Positions 1 through 7,680 of a DNA stretch of 64,000 bases are shown piece by piece; positions within the stretch are counted from its first letter, which is position 1; each line of letters begins with the position of its first letter. Location of the stretch: assembly GCA_002397315.1 (NCBI GenBank), contig DHAE01000007.1, positions 1 through 64,000 on the forward strand, read 5' to 3'. The position numbers and the translations under genes were made by a program. The stretch is from Comamonadaceae bacterium UBA4962. GTDB taxonomy: Bacteria; Pseudomonadota; Gammaproteobacteria; Burkholderiales; Burkholderiaceae_C. The notes beneath the pieces are model-generated. The model saw only the letters and a program-made list of their open reading frames with translations, had not been told where the DNA came from and did not search any database.

Positions 1-1
1 G

Positions 2-289
2 TCGCTGGCCTACCTCAAGCGCCTGCCGGTGGACGAGCTGAAGATCGACAAATCCTTCGTGCTCGGCATGGTGGCGGACACGGGCGATGCGCAGATCGTG
101 CGCTCCACCATCGACCTCGCGCACAACCTGGGCCTCACGGTGGTGGCCGAGGGCGTGGAGACCGCCACCATCCTGGAGCGCCTGCAGGCGCTGCACTGCG
201 ACGAGGCCCAGGGCTACCACATCGGCCGGCCGATGCCCGCGGACGACTTCCTCGCCTGGCACACCGCGGCCGCCGACGCGCGAAAATAG
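2..289 (+). CDS. EAL-domain protein, C-terminal fragment (c-di-GMP phosphodiesterase type)
   Basis: The gene enters from the left edge, so only about 95 C-terminal residues are visible. They match the end of an EAL domain: LPVDELKIDKSFV carries the conserved lysine strand, AEGVET is the late glutamate motif, and QGYHIGRPMP is the closing loop. EAL domains hydrolyse cyclic di-GMP in the cytoplasm or at the inner membrane. The N-terminal catalytic EAL triplet and any sensor, GGDEF or membrane parts lie outside, so activity cannot be judged. The stop lies five bases before the next start codon. Confidence 0.9.
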   Translation, partial: SLAYLKRLPVDELKIDKSFVLGMVADTGDAQIVRSTIDLAHNLGLTVVAEGVETATILERLQALHCDEAQGYHIGRPMPADDFLAWHTAAADARK

Positions 290-294
290 CACCC

Positions 295-1299
295 ATGTCC
301 GATTCCGCTCCCCGCAACCGCCTATCGCTCCCTCCGGGCGGCCGGCGTGCCAGCCCGCCGGCGGCCGCCTCCCGGCCCGCTTCCGGCGCCCCCGCGCCCG
401 CCCATCCCGCAGGCCCCCGCCCCGCGGGCCGCTTCACCCTGCGTGCGCCCGAGCCGGGCGCGGCGGTGCCGCCGGTGCGGCGTGCGCAGGGCCCCGCGAA
501 GTCGCTTCCCTCCGCACCCCGTGCCGAGGGCGAGGGCGCGTCCGGCGGCACCTCCCGCCTCAACAAGCGCATGGCCGAACTCGGCCTGTGCTCGCGCCGC
601 GAGGCGGACGACTGGATCGCCAGCGGCTGGGTCCGCGTGAACGGGCAGGTGGCTCCCATGGGCCTGCAGGTGGCACCCACCGACCGCATCGAGGTCGATC
701 CCGCCGCCCGCGGCCAGCAGGAGCGGCAGGTGACCATCCTGCTGCACAAGCCCATGGGCTACGTGAGCGGCCAGGCCGAGGACGGCCACACGCCGGCCGT
801 CGCGCTGATCAACCCGCGCACCCATTGGCGCGAGGACCCGAGCCGCCAGCGCTTCTCGCCCCCGCAACTGCGCGGCCTCGCGCCCTGCGGCCGGCTGGAC
901 ATCGATTCCGTCGGGCTGCTGGTGCTCACGCAGGACGGCCGCGTGGCGCGGCATCTGATCGGCGAAGACTCCGAGGTGGAGAAGGAATACCTCGTGCGCG
1001 TGCATTACGGCGACGTCGCGACGGACGTGCAGTCCGTCTTCCCGGCCGAGCAGCTCGCGCGCCTCTGCCATGGCCTCGCGCTCGACGGCCAGCCGCTCAA
1101 GCCCGCGAAGGTCGACTGGCAGAACCCCGAGCAATTGCGCTTCGTGCTGCAGGAAGGCAAGAAGCGCCAGATCCGCCGCATGTGCGAACTGGTGGGCCTG
1201 AAGGTGGTGGGCCTCAAGCGCATCCGCATCGGCCGCGTGGTGCTCGGCAACCTGCCGGCGGGGCAGTGGCGCTACCTGGGGCCGAACGAGCGCTTCTGA
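295..1299 (+). CDS. rluF: rRNA pseudouridine synthase, RsuA/RluB/E/F family (RluF-like)
   Basis: 334 residues. Enzymes of this family isomerise uridine to pseudouridine in rRNA; RluF acts on 23S rRNA. An S4 RNA-binding domain (about residues 88-140, around RLNKRMAELGLCSRREAD) precedes the catalytic domain. The catalytic aspartate is D202 in CGRLDIDSVGLLVLTQDG, and the C-terminal KKRQIRRMCELVGLKVVGL motif is typical. The first ~85 residues are a Pro/Ala/Arg-rich low-complexity extension, common in betaproteobacterial RluB/F proteins. ATG 295 has no Shine-Dalgarno sequence, but GAAAAT lies 7 bases upstream (282-287), so the start is plausible rather than certain. The exact paralogue (RluF rather than RluB or RluE) is an inference. 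Confidence 0.85.
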   Translation: MSDSAPRNRLSLPPGGRRASPPAAASRPASGAPAPAHPAGPRPAGRFTLRAPEPGAAVPPVRRAQGPAKSLPSAPRAEGEGASGGTSRLNKRMAELGLCSRREADDWIASGWVRVNGQVAPMGLQVAPTDRIEVDPAARGQQERQVTILLHKPMGYVSGQAEDGHTPAVALINPRTHWREDPSRQRFSPPQLRGLAPCGRLDIDSVGLLVLTQDGRVARHLIGEDSEVEKEYLVRVHYGDVATDVQSVFPAEQLARLCHGLALDGQPLKPAKVDWQNPEQLRFVLQEGKKRQIRRMCELVGLKVVGLKRIRIGRVVLGNLPAGQWRYLGPNERF

Positions 1300-1344
1300 C
1301 GCCCGGGCGGCACCCGCTGCCGCCACGGCCGGCACCGCGGCCGG

Positions 1345-3840
1345 TCAGGTGCCGGCCGGCGTGATGCCGGTGTGGGACGCGTCCAGCGCTTCGCGCACGC
1401 GCAGTGCCAGGTCTTCCAGGGTGTAGGGCTTGCCGATCAGGTGCACGCCCGCATCCAGCACGCCGTTGTGCACCACGGCGTTGCGCGTGTAGCCGGTGGT
1501 GAACAGCACCTTCAGTCCCGGGCGCCGGCGCAGCGCTTCCTCGGCCAGCCTGCGGCCGTTCACGTCGGGCATCACCACGTCGGTGAACAGCAGGTCGATT
1601 TCCGGATGCGCGTCGATCAGCTTCAGCGCGGCGGCGGCGCCGTCGGCCTCCAGCACGCGGTAGCCGAGCTCGCCCAGTGCGTCCACGGAGAACTGCCGCA
1701 CGGCGGCCTCGTCCTCCACTACCAGCACCACCTCCTGCGCGTCTCCCAGCGGCAGCGGCGGCGCGGCGGCGGCCTCGGCTTCTTCCTCGGCCGGGTCCAT
1801 CAGGCGCGGCAGATACACCTTGACGGTGGTGCCTTCGCCCACCTCGGAATAGATCTTCACGTGCCCGTGGGACTGCCGGATGAACCCGTACACCTGGCTC
1901 AGGCCCAGGCCGGTGCCCTTGCCCACCTCCTTGGTGGTGAAGAACGGGTCGAAGGCCTTGGCGATCACCTCCGGCGGCATGCCCGTGCCGGTGTCGCTCA
2001 CGGCGATCTGCACGTACTGCCCGGGTGCCACGCCCAGATGATCCGCGGCGTAGCGGTCGTCCAAGTGGGCGTTAGCGGTCTCGATGGTGAGCCGCCCGCC
2101 GTCGGTCAGCGCGCCCATGGCGTCGCGGCCGTTGACGGCGAGGTTCAGGATCACGCTCTCGAGCTGGTTGCGGTCGGCATGGGTGCGCCACAGCCCGCCG
2201 GCCAGCACCGTCTCCAGGCGGATCGCGCCGCCCAGCGCATGGCGCAGCATGTCGGACATGCCGGCGACCAACTGGTTGGCATCGAGCGGCACCGGGCTGA
2301 GCGGCTGCCGCCGCGAGAAGGCCAGCAGGCGCTGCGTGAGCTGCGCCGCCCGCCGGGCCCCGCCGCGGGCCGCGTCGATATAGCGCCGGGCACGCGGTTC
2401 GTTCGCGGCAAAACGGCGGTCCAGCAACTCCAGCGATCCGAGCACCACCGCGAGCATGTTGTTGAAGTCGTGCGCGATGCCGCCGGTGAGCTGGCCCACC
2501 GCCTCCATCTTCTGCGCCTGGCGCAGCGCCTCTTCCGTCTTCAGGCGCTCGGCCACCTCCTGCTCCACGCGCTGCTCCAGCGCATCGTTCAGGTCGCGCA
2601 GCGCGCGCTCGGCGCGGTGCCGCTGCGTCACGTCCTGGAACAGCACGGCCACCTGGCGGCGCTCGGGCGGCTCCACGCGGAAGGCGGACAGCTCCAGGTA
2701 GCGGCGCGTCTTCACCAGTTCGCGCTCGAAGCGGATCGGCTCGCCGGTGAGCAGCACGTTGCGGTAGATCTCCACCCAGGCATCGGCCTCGTCGGGCACC
2801 ATGTCGCGCACGCGCTGCCCGACCACGTCGGGAATGCCGGCGTTGGCGAGGTAGGCCGGGTTGGCGGAGACGTGCACGTAGTCGCTCAGCGGGCCGTGGG
2901 GCCCGTCGAGGAATTCGATCACGCAGAAGCCTTCGTCCATCGTCTCGAACAGCGTGCGCAGCTGCAGCTCGCTTTCGCGCAGCGCGCCTTCCGCGGTCTT
3001 GCGGGCCGTGAGATCGGTGGCGGTGCCGAACCACTCCGTCACTTCGCCGTCGGCACCCAGCAGCGGCATGGCGCGCGACAGCGTCCAGCCGATGCTGCCG
3101 TCCACGCGGAACACGCGGTGCTCCAGCTCCAGCAGGCTGCGCGTCGCCATGGCCTGCGCGATGGCCGCGCGCACCTGCGGCTGGTCTTCCGCCGGCACGT
3201 ACTTATCCACCCAGGAACGCGTGGGTTCGCTGGTATCGGCCATGAAGCCCTGGCCGTTGATCTCCAGCAGCCGGCTCCAGTCGGCGCTCATGCGGTAGAC
3301 GGCATTGGCGGTGGCCAGCGTCAAGGCCTTCAGCCGCGATTCGCTGTCGGCCAGCCGGCGCTGCGCCAGCATCTTGCCGGTGGTTTCCGCGACCGCGCAG
3401 AGGATGCCTTGCACGCACCCGTCGTCGTCGCGCAGCGGCGTATAGGAGAAACTGAACCAGGCAGGCTCGGCATGGCCGCGGCGGTTGACGATCAGCGGCA
3501 GGTCCTCGCGGTAGAGGGCCTCGCCCGAAAGCGCCGTGGCCACCAGCGCGCCCACGTCCGGCCAGACCTCGCCCCACACCGCATCCAGTGCCGACCCCAT
3601 GGCCCAGGGGTGCTTGTTGCCCAGCATCTCGGCGTAGGGCGCGTTGTAGACCATGCCCAGGCGCGGTCCCCACGCCAGCCAGGTCGGTGCCAGCGAGTCG
3701 AGCACCAGGGATGCCGCCGCCCGCAGCGGCCGCGGCCACGTGGCCGGATGCCCCAGCGGCGAGGCTGCCCAGTCGCATTCGCGCAGCATGGCATGCGTCG
3801 GCGTTCCGTCGGGCAGGAAATGGGGCGCGGAAGCGGTCAT
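1345..3840 (-). CDS. hybrid sensor histidine kinase (PAS-PAS-PAS-HisKA-HATPase-REC)
   Basis: 831 residues without transmembrane segments, so probably a cytoplasmic sensor. Three PAS/PAC-like regions (about 30-150, 170-285 and 290-420) come first, then a short coiled coil. The HisKA helix contains the phospho-acceptor H457 in GGIAHDFNNMLAVVLGSLEL. The HATPase_c domain has NLAVNGRDAM (N box) and TGTGMPPEV/GKGTGLGLSQVYG (G boxes). A C-terminal receiver domain has phospho-acceptor D754 in LLFTDVVMPDVNG. The signal and output partner are unknown; no regulator gene is adjacent. ATG 3840 is chosen because the domain architecture begins there and TACATT stands 7 bases upstream; there is no Shine-Dalgarno. 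It is divergent from htpG. Confidence 0.92.
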   Translation of the reverse strand: MTASAPHFLPDGTPTHAMLRECDWAASPLGHPATWPRPLRAAASLVLDSLAPTWLAWGPRLGMVYNAPYAEMLGNKHPWAMGSALDAVWGEVWPDVGALVATALSGEALYREDLPLIVNRRGHAEPAWFSFSYTPLRDDDGCVQGILCAVAETTGKMLAQRRLADSESRLKALTLATANAVYRMSADWSRLLEINGQGFMADTSEPTRSWVDKYVPAEDQPQVRAAIAQAMATRSLLELEHRVFRVDGSIGWTLSRAMPLLGADGEVTEWFGTATDLTARKTAEGALRESELQLRTLFETMDEGFCVIEFLDGPHGPLSDYVHVSANPAYLANAGIPDVVGQRVRDMVPDEADAWVEIYRNVLLTGEPIRFERELVKTRRYLELSAFRVEPPERRQVAVLFQDVTQRHRAERALRDLNDALEQRVEQEVAERLKTEEALRQAQKMEAVGQLTGGIAHDFNNMLAVVLGSLELLDRRFAANEPRARRYIDAARGGARRAAQLTQRLLAFSRRQPLSPVPLDANQLVAGMSDMLRHALGGAIRLETVLAGGLWRTHADRNQLESVILNLAVNGRDAMGALTDGGRLTIETANAHLDDRYAADHLGVAPGQYVQIAVSDTGTGMPPEVIAKAFDPFFTTKEVGKGTGLGLSQVYGFIRQSHGHVKIYSEVGEGTTVKVYLPRLMDPAEEEAEAAAAPPLPLGDAQEVVLVVEDEAAVRQFSVDALGELGYRVLEADGAAAALKLIDAHPEIDLLFTDVVMPDVNGRRLAEEALRRRPGLKVLFTTGYTRNAVVHNGVLDAGVHLIGKPYTLEDLALRVREALDASHTGITPAGT

Positions 3841-3847
3841 GTCAACG

Positions 3848-3853
3848 AATGTA
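3848..3853 (-). promoter_or_regulatory. -10-like hexamer 7 nt before the hybrid-kinase start
   Basis: On the minus strand TACATT is followed by seven bases and then ATG 3840. A weak -35 match (TGGCAC, 3871-3876) sits 17 bases upstream. No Shine-Dalgarno sequence precedes the ATG, so transcription may begin at or next to the start codon. This is one of several such arrangements in the window. Confidence 0.4.
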
Positions 3854-3912
3854 ACCGCGCCCGTGCGCCCGTGCCAGGGCTGCGCGGAATGACCCGGGGC
3901 CCGGTGGGCCGG

Positions 3913-3945
3913 CTGGACAGTTTTTGCACGTGGGCACCCATTGAT
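3913..3945 (+). promoter_or_regulatory. possible heat-shock (RpoH-type) promoter of htpG
   Basis: CTGGACA (3913-3919), 17 bases, then CCCATTGAT (3937-3945) resembles the sigma-32 pattern CTTGAAA / CCCATnT known from other proteobacteria. Five of seven -35 positions and the whole CCCATnT core match. The site lies 75 bases before htpG, a classic heat-shock gene. GATAAT at 3943-3948 could alternatively be a sigma-70 -10 element, but no good -35 precedes it. Confidence 0.35.
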
Positions 3946-4020
3946 AATCCAAACCCGGCCCCCACGTGGGCGGGCGTTCCCCTTTCGTTGCGAACCTCTT
4001 ACAAGAGCCATCCACCAACC

Positions 4021-5970
4021 ATGAGCAAGCACACCCATTCCTTCCAGGCCGAAGTCGCGCAGCTGCTGCACCTGGTCACCCACTCGCTGTACTCCAACCA
4101 GGAAATCTTCCTGCGCGAGCTGATTTCGAACGCGTCCGACGCCTGCGACAAGCTGCGCTTCGAGGCCCTGAACAACGCCGCGCTGTACGAGGACGCGCCC
4201 AACCTCGAAGTGCGCGTGTCCTTCGACAAGGCCGCGAAGACGCTCACGATCACCGACAACGGCATCGGCATGAGCGAGCAGGAAGCCATCGACCACCTGG
4301 GCACGATCGCCAAGAGCGGCACCAAGGACTTCATGAGCCGCCTCTCGGGCGACCAGAAGCAGGACGCCCAGCTCATCGGCCAGTTCGGCGTGGGCTTCTA
4401 TTCCGGCTTCATCGTCGCCGACAAGATCACCGTGGAATCGCGCCGCGCGGGCCTGAAGCCCGAAGAGGGCGTGCGCTGGACCAGCGGCGGCACGGGCGAT
4501 TTCGAAGTGGAGACCATCACGCGCGCCGAGCGCGGCACCAGCATCATCCTGCACCTGCGCGACGAGGCCGAGGAGTTCCTGAACGCCTGGAAGCTCAAGC
4601 AGGTCATCGGCAAGTACTCCGACCACATCAGCCTGCCCATCCTCATGGAGAAGGAGGAGTGGAAGGAGAGCGAGAAGGAAGGCGAGCCCGGCCAGATGGT
4701 CAAGACGGGCGAGTGGGAGGCCGTGAACAAGGCCAGCGCCCTGTGGACGCGCCCCAAGAAGGACATCACCGACGAGCAGTACCAGGAGTTCTACAAGGCG
4801 ATCAGCCACGACCACGAGAACCCGCTCACCTGGAGCCACAACCGCGTGGAGGGCAACACCGAGTACACGCAGCTGCTCTACATCCCCGCCAAGGCGCCGT
4901 TCGACCTGTGGAACCGCGACAAGAAGGCCGGCGTGAAGCTCTACGTGAAGCGCGTCTTCATCATGGACGATGCCGAAGCGCTCATGCCCACGTACCTGCG
5001 CTTCGTGAAGGGCGTGATCGACTCGGCCGACCTGCCGCTCAACGTGAGCCGCGAGCTGCTGCAGGAAAGCCGCGACGTGCGTGCCATCCGCGAGGGCTCC
5101 ACCAAGCGCGTGCTCTCGATGCTCGAAGACCTGGCCAAGCACGATCGCCACACCGCCGGTGAAGGCGCCGACGGCGTGACCGACGTGGTGAGCGAAGAGG
5201 ACAAGGCCAAGGAAGGCAAGTACACGCAGTTCTACGCCGAGTTCGGTTCGGTGCTCAAGGAAGGCCTGGGCGAAGACTTCGGCAACCGCGAGCGCATCGC
5301 GAAGCTGCTGCGCTTCGCCTCCACCACCACGGACACCACGACCGTCTCGCTGGCCGATTACAAGGCCCGCATGAAGGATGGGCAGGAGGCGATCTACTAC
5401 ATCACCGCCGACACCCTGGCGGCCGCCAAGAACAGCCCGCAGCTCGAGGTCTTCAAGAAGAAGGGCATCGAGGTGCTGCTGATGGCCGACCGCGTGGACG
5501 AGTGGGCGCTCAACTACCTGCACGACTTCGACGGCACGCCGCTGCAATCGGTGGCCAAGGGCGCGGTGGATCTGGGCACGCTGCAGGACGAGGCCGAGAA
5601 GAAGGCCGCCGAGGAAGCCGCCGAGGCCTTCAAGCCGGTGCTGGCCCAGCTCAAGGAAGCCCTGAAGGACCGTGCCGAGGACGTGCGCGTCACCACGCGC
5701 CTCGTCGATTCGCCCGCCTGCCTGGTGGTGCAGGAGCACGGCATGAGCACCCAGCTCGCGCGCCTGATGAAGCAGGCCGGCCAGTCCCTGCCCGACGCCA
5801 AGCCCGTGCTGGAGGTGAACCCCGAGCACGCGCTGGTGAAGAAGCTGGACGGCAGCGTGCACTTCCACGACCTCGCCCACATCCTCTTCGACCAGGCCCT
5901 GCTGGCCGAGGGCGGGCTGCCGGAAGACCCGGCCGCGTACGTGAAGCGGGTGAACGCGCTGCTGGTGTGA
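4021..5970 (+). CDS. htpG: molecular chaperone HtpG (Hsp90 family)
   Basis: 649 residues, the normal bacterial length. Cytoplasmic ATP-dependent chaperone that remodels client proteins together with the DnaK system. The N-terminal GHKL ATPase domain shows the signature IFLRELISNASDACDKLRF (catalytic Glu and Mg-binding Asn), the nucleotide-binding aspartate loop ITDNGIGMS, and the lid-region motif GQFGVGFYSGF. The middle domain holds the conserved NVSRELLQESRDVRAIR segment, followed by a dimerisation domain near the C-terminus. Monocistronic: a divergent kinase gene lies upstream and a strong hairpin terminator follows. A possible RpoH promoter lies at 3913-3945. The start at ATG 4021 gives the canonical N-terminus. 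Confidence 0.98.
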   Translation: MSKHTHSFQAEVAQLLHLVTHSLYSNQEIFLRELISNASDACDKLRFEALNNAALYEDAPNLEVRVSFDKAAKTLTITDNGIGMSEQEAIDHLGTIAKSGTKDFMSRLSGDQKQDAQLIGQFGVGFYSGFIVADKITVESRRAGLKPEEGVRWTSGGTGDFEVETITRAERGTSIILHLRDEAEEFLNAWKLKQVIGKYSDHISLPILMEKEEWKESEKEGEPGQMVKTGEWEAVNKASALWTRPKKDITDEQYQEFYKAISHDHENPLTWSHNRVEGNTEYTQLLYIPAKAPFDLWNRDKKAGVKLYVKRVFIMDDAEALMPTYLRFVKGVIDSADLPLNVSRELLQESRDVRAIREGSTKRVLSMLEDLAKHDRHTAGEGADGVTDVVSEEDKAKEGKYTQFYAEFGSVLKEGLGEDFGNRERIAKLLRFASTTTDTTTVSLADYKARMKDGQEAIYYITADTLAAAKNSPQLEVFKKKGIEVLLMADRVDEWALNYLHDFDGTPLQSVAKGAVDLGTLQDEAEKKAAEEAAEAFKPVLAQLKEALKDRAEDVRVTTRLVDSPACLVVQEHGMSTQLARLMKQAGQSLPDAKPVLEVNPEHALVKKLDGSVHFHDLAHILFDQALLAEGGLPEDPAAYVKRVNALLV

Positions 5971-6021
5971 GACTGGCCGAGTGATCTGCAGGCCTGCATT
6001 GCAGGCCTGCGGTCGACCCGG

Positions 6022-6059
6022 AGCCGCGGAGGGGCACGCCTGCCTTCCGCGGCTTTTTC
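6022..6059 (+). terminator. rho-independent terminator after htpG
   Basis: AGCCGCGGA (6022-6030) pairs perfectly with TCCGCGGCT (6046-6054) across a 15-base loop, and the stem runs into TTTTT. A separate palindromic repeat, GCAGGCCTGC, occurs twice just upstream (from about 5989 and at 6001-6010). Confidence 0.9.
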
Positions 6060-6149
6060 GTTGTCGGCGGGGCCGGATCGCCGCTACCAAAGAACCGGCC
6101 CTGCCCGATAATGCGCGGCGATCCTCCTCCTTCCGCGGAGCCCCACGCC

Positions 6150-6692
6150 ATGCTGCGCTTCTTCCTCATCTTCCTCACCCTCCAGCTCACCCTGTTCGGC
6201 GTCAACATGCTCAACTGGGTGCAGGCGCATCTGGTGCTGCCGTGGACGGCGCTGCTCGCGCGCATCTGCGCGACGATGGTGATGTGGTTCGACAGCTCGG
6301 CCGCGGCGGCGGGCAAGGTGCTGTGGAACCACCAGACGGGTTTCGGCGTGTCGATCGAGGCGGGCTGCAACGGGATCGAGGCCTGCATCGTGCTGTTCGC
6401 CGCGGTGATGGCCTTCCCCTCGACCTGGCGGCACAAGCTGGTCGGCCTCGCGGTGGGCTTCGTGGCGGTGCAGGCGCTCAACATCGTGCGGGTGATCAGC
6501 CTGTTCTACCTGGGGCAGTGGAGCACGACGGTGTTCAATTTCGCGCACGAGTATCTCTGGCAGGCACTGATCATGGTGGACGTGCTCATCGTCTGGCTGC
6601 TGTGGGTGCGCGCGGGCAGCAAGCCGTCCGCCGGCTCCCCGCCCGGCCCGGGCGCGCCGCCGGCCACGCCCCCGGCCGCGGCCCTGGCCTGA
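6150..6692 (+). CDS. xrtH: exosortase H (XrtH), IPTLxxWG-CTERM-specific type
   Basis: 180-residue multi-pass inner-membrane protein of the exosortase/archaeosortase family, membrane cysteine transpeptidases thought to cut C-terminal sorting signals of exported proteins. The three family residues are visible: C73 in EAGCNGIEAC, R114 in LNIVRVISLFYLG and H133 in FAHEYLWQ. The short single-domain form fits XrtH, the type paired by comparative genomics with IPTLxxWG tails; such a tail occurs on the protein at 12468-16130. ATG 6150 is preferred over ATG 6111 because CGGAG precedes it by nine bases and the protein then begins at the first membrane helix. GATAAT at 6107-6112 may be the -10 element. 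The next gene starts 15 bases downstream. Confidence 0.88.
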   Translation: MLRFFLIFLTLQLTLFGVNMLNWVQAHLVLPWTALLARICATMVMWFDSSAAAAGKVLWNHQTGFGVSIEAGCNGIEACIVLFAAVMAFPSTWRHKLVGLAVGFVAVQALNIVRVISLFYLGQWSTTVFNFAHEYLWQALIMVDVLIVWLLWVRAGSKPSAGSPPGPGAPPATPPAAALA

Positions 6693-6707
6693 GCCGGCGC
6701 GACCGCG

Positions 6708-7595
6708 ATGCGCCGCGCCGCCAGCCTGAAGGCTTTCGTCATCGGCCTCTTCCTCGGGGTCGTGCTGCTCACGCTCGCATGGACGCGGGTGTCGCCCTGG
6801 ACGTCGTACCCCGTCGGCATGCTGGCCGGCGCGGCGCTGGAACATGCCGCGCCCGGCTGGGTGCGCGAGGCGCGCCTCGCCCCGGGGCGGCTGGAGGTGG
6901 ACACCTCGGTGGCGATCGCCACGCCCCAGACGGGCAACCAGCCGGTGGAGATCACGCTCGAATCCGATCCGGGCCGCTATGCCTACGGGCTGCCGATCTT
7001 CCTGGCGCTGCTGCTGGCCGCGCGCGGGCCCGGCCGCACGGTGCGGGCGCTCGCCGGCTACGCGCTGCTGGTGCCGCTGCAGGCGTTCAGCCTCTGCATG
7101 CAGTTGCTGATGCAGTTGCTGCTCACGGCCCAGTTCGACGTGCGCACGCTGCGGGTGGCGCAGTGGCAGATGGAGGCGCTGGTGTATGGCTACCAGCTGG
7201 GATCGCTGGTGGTGCCCACGCTGGCGCCGATCGTGATCTGGCTCTGGCTGGACCGGGCGTTCGTCAACGAGGTGGTGATCGGCGCATGGCGGCGGTCGCT
7301 GGCGGCCCGCGGGGCGGTGGCGGAATCGGCTGCCGCGCCGGCCTCGGCGGCTGCGTCGATGGCTTCGCCAGCGGACGCTGCCGGCAGCGCCCCGGAAGTG
7401 CCTGCGGATATGTCCGCAGCGCGTACCGCGGCGCATGGCGACGAGCTGCCGCCCAACGCGGCCCCCCTGGCGGAAGAGGGCGCCGCACCGGCCGCGGGCC
7501 TGGCGCCGCACCGCTCCCAGGCACCTTCGGCCGGCGGCATCCCGGTGTCGACCAGCGCCTCTGCCGGCCTGCCTCCGCGACGGCCCCGGCGCTGA
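6708..7595 (+). CDS. exosortase H-associated membrane protein
   Basis: 295 residues. An N-terminal membrane anchor (residues 8-26), a periplasmic stretch, then further hydrophobic segments (about 95-145 and 170-190) and a long Ala/Pro-rich cytoplasmic-type tail from about residue 205. I recognise it mainly from context: XrtH genes are commonly followed by a dedicated membrane protein of this size, and here it begins 15 bases after xrtH in the same direction. Its role is not known; presumably it supports the sorting reaction or export. The low-complexity C-terminal third (residues ~210-295) is poorly constrained and may differ between strains. Confidence 0.65.
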   Translation: MRRAASLKAFVIGLFLGVVLLTLAWTRVSPWTSYPVGMLAGAALEHAAPGWVREARLAPGRLEVDTSVAIATPQTGNQPVEITLESDPGRYAYGLPIFLALLLAARGPGRTVRALAGYALLVPLQAFSLCMQLLMQLLLTAQFDVRTLRVAQWQMEALVYGYQLGSLVVPTLAPIVIWLWLDRAFVNEVVIGAWRRSLAARGAVAESAAAPASAAASMASPADAAGSAPEVPADMSAARTAAHGDELPPNAAPLAEEGAAPAAGLAPHRSQAPSAGGIPVSTSASAGLPPRRPRR

Positions 7596-7680
7596 CCTGG
7601 AGCCCGACAGTGTGGCGGCCGTGTCACACCTTGACGGGCCGACACGGCCGTGCCGCCGGGCGCTGCCAGAATGCCGGCCC

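Noticed and set aside
1372..4020. Plus-strand open frame upstream of and in frame with htpG
   Set aside because: It is antisense to the hybrid kinase and encodes no recognisable domain. HtpG begins canonically at ATG 4021.
1345..6090. A 1581-codon minus-strand open frame running through htpG antisense and into the hybrid kinase
   Set aside because: Only the part from 3840 down has kinase domains. The rest is antisense to htpG and reads as low-complexity Leu/Val/Gly/His sequence produced by high GC codon bias.
6111..6149. Earlier start for xrtH at ATG 6111
   Set aside because: It overlaps a -10-like GATAAT and lacks a ribosome site; ATG 6150 has CGGAG at the right distance and begins at the membrane helix.
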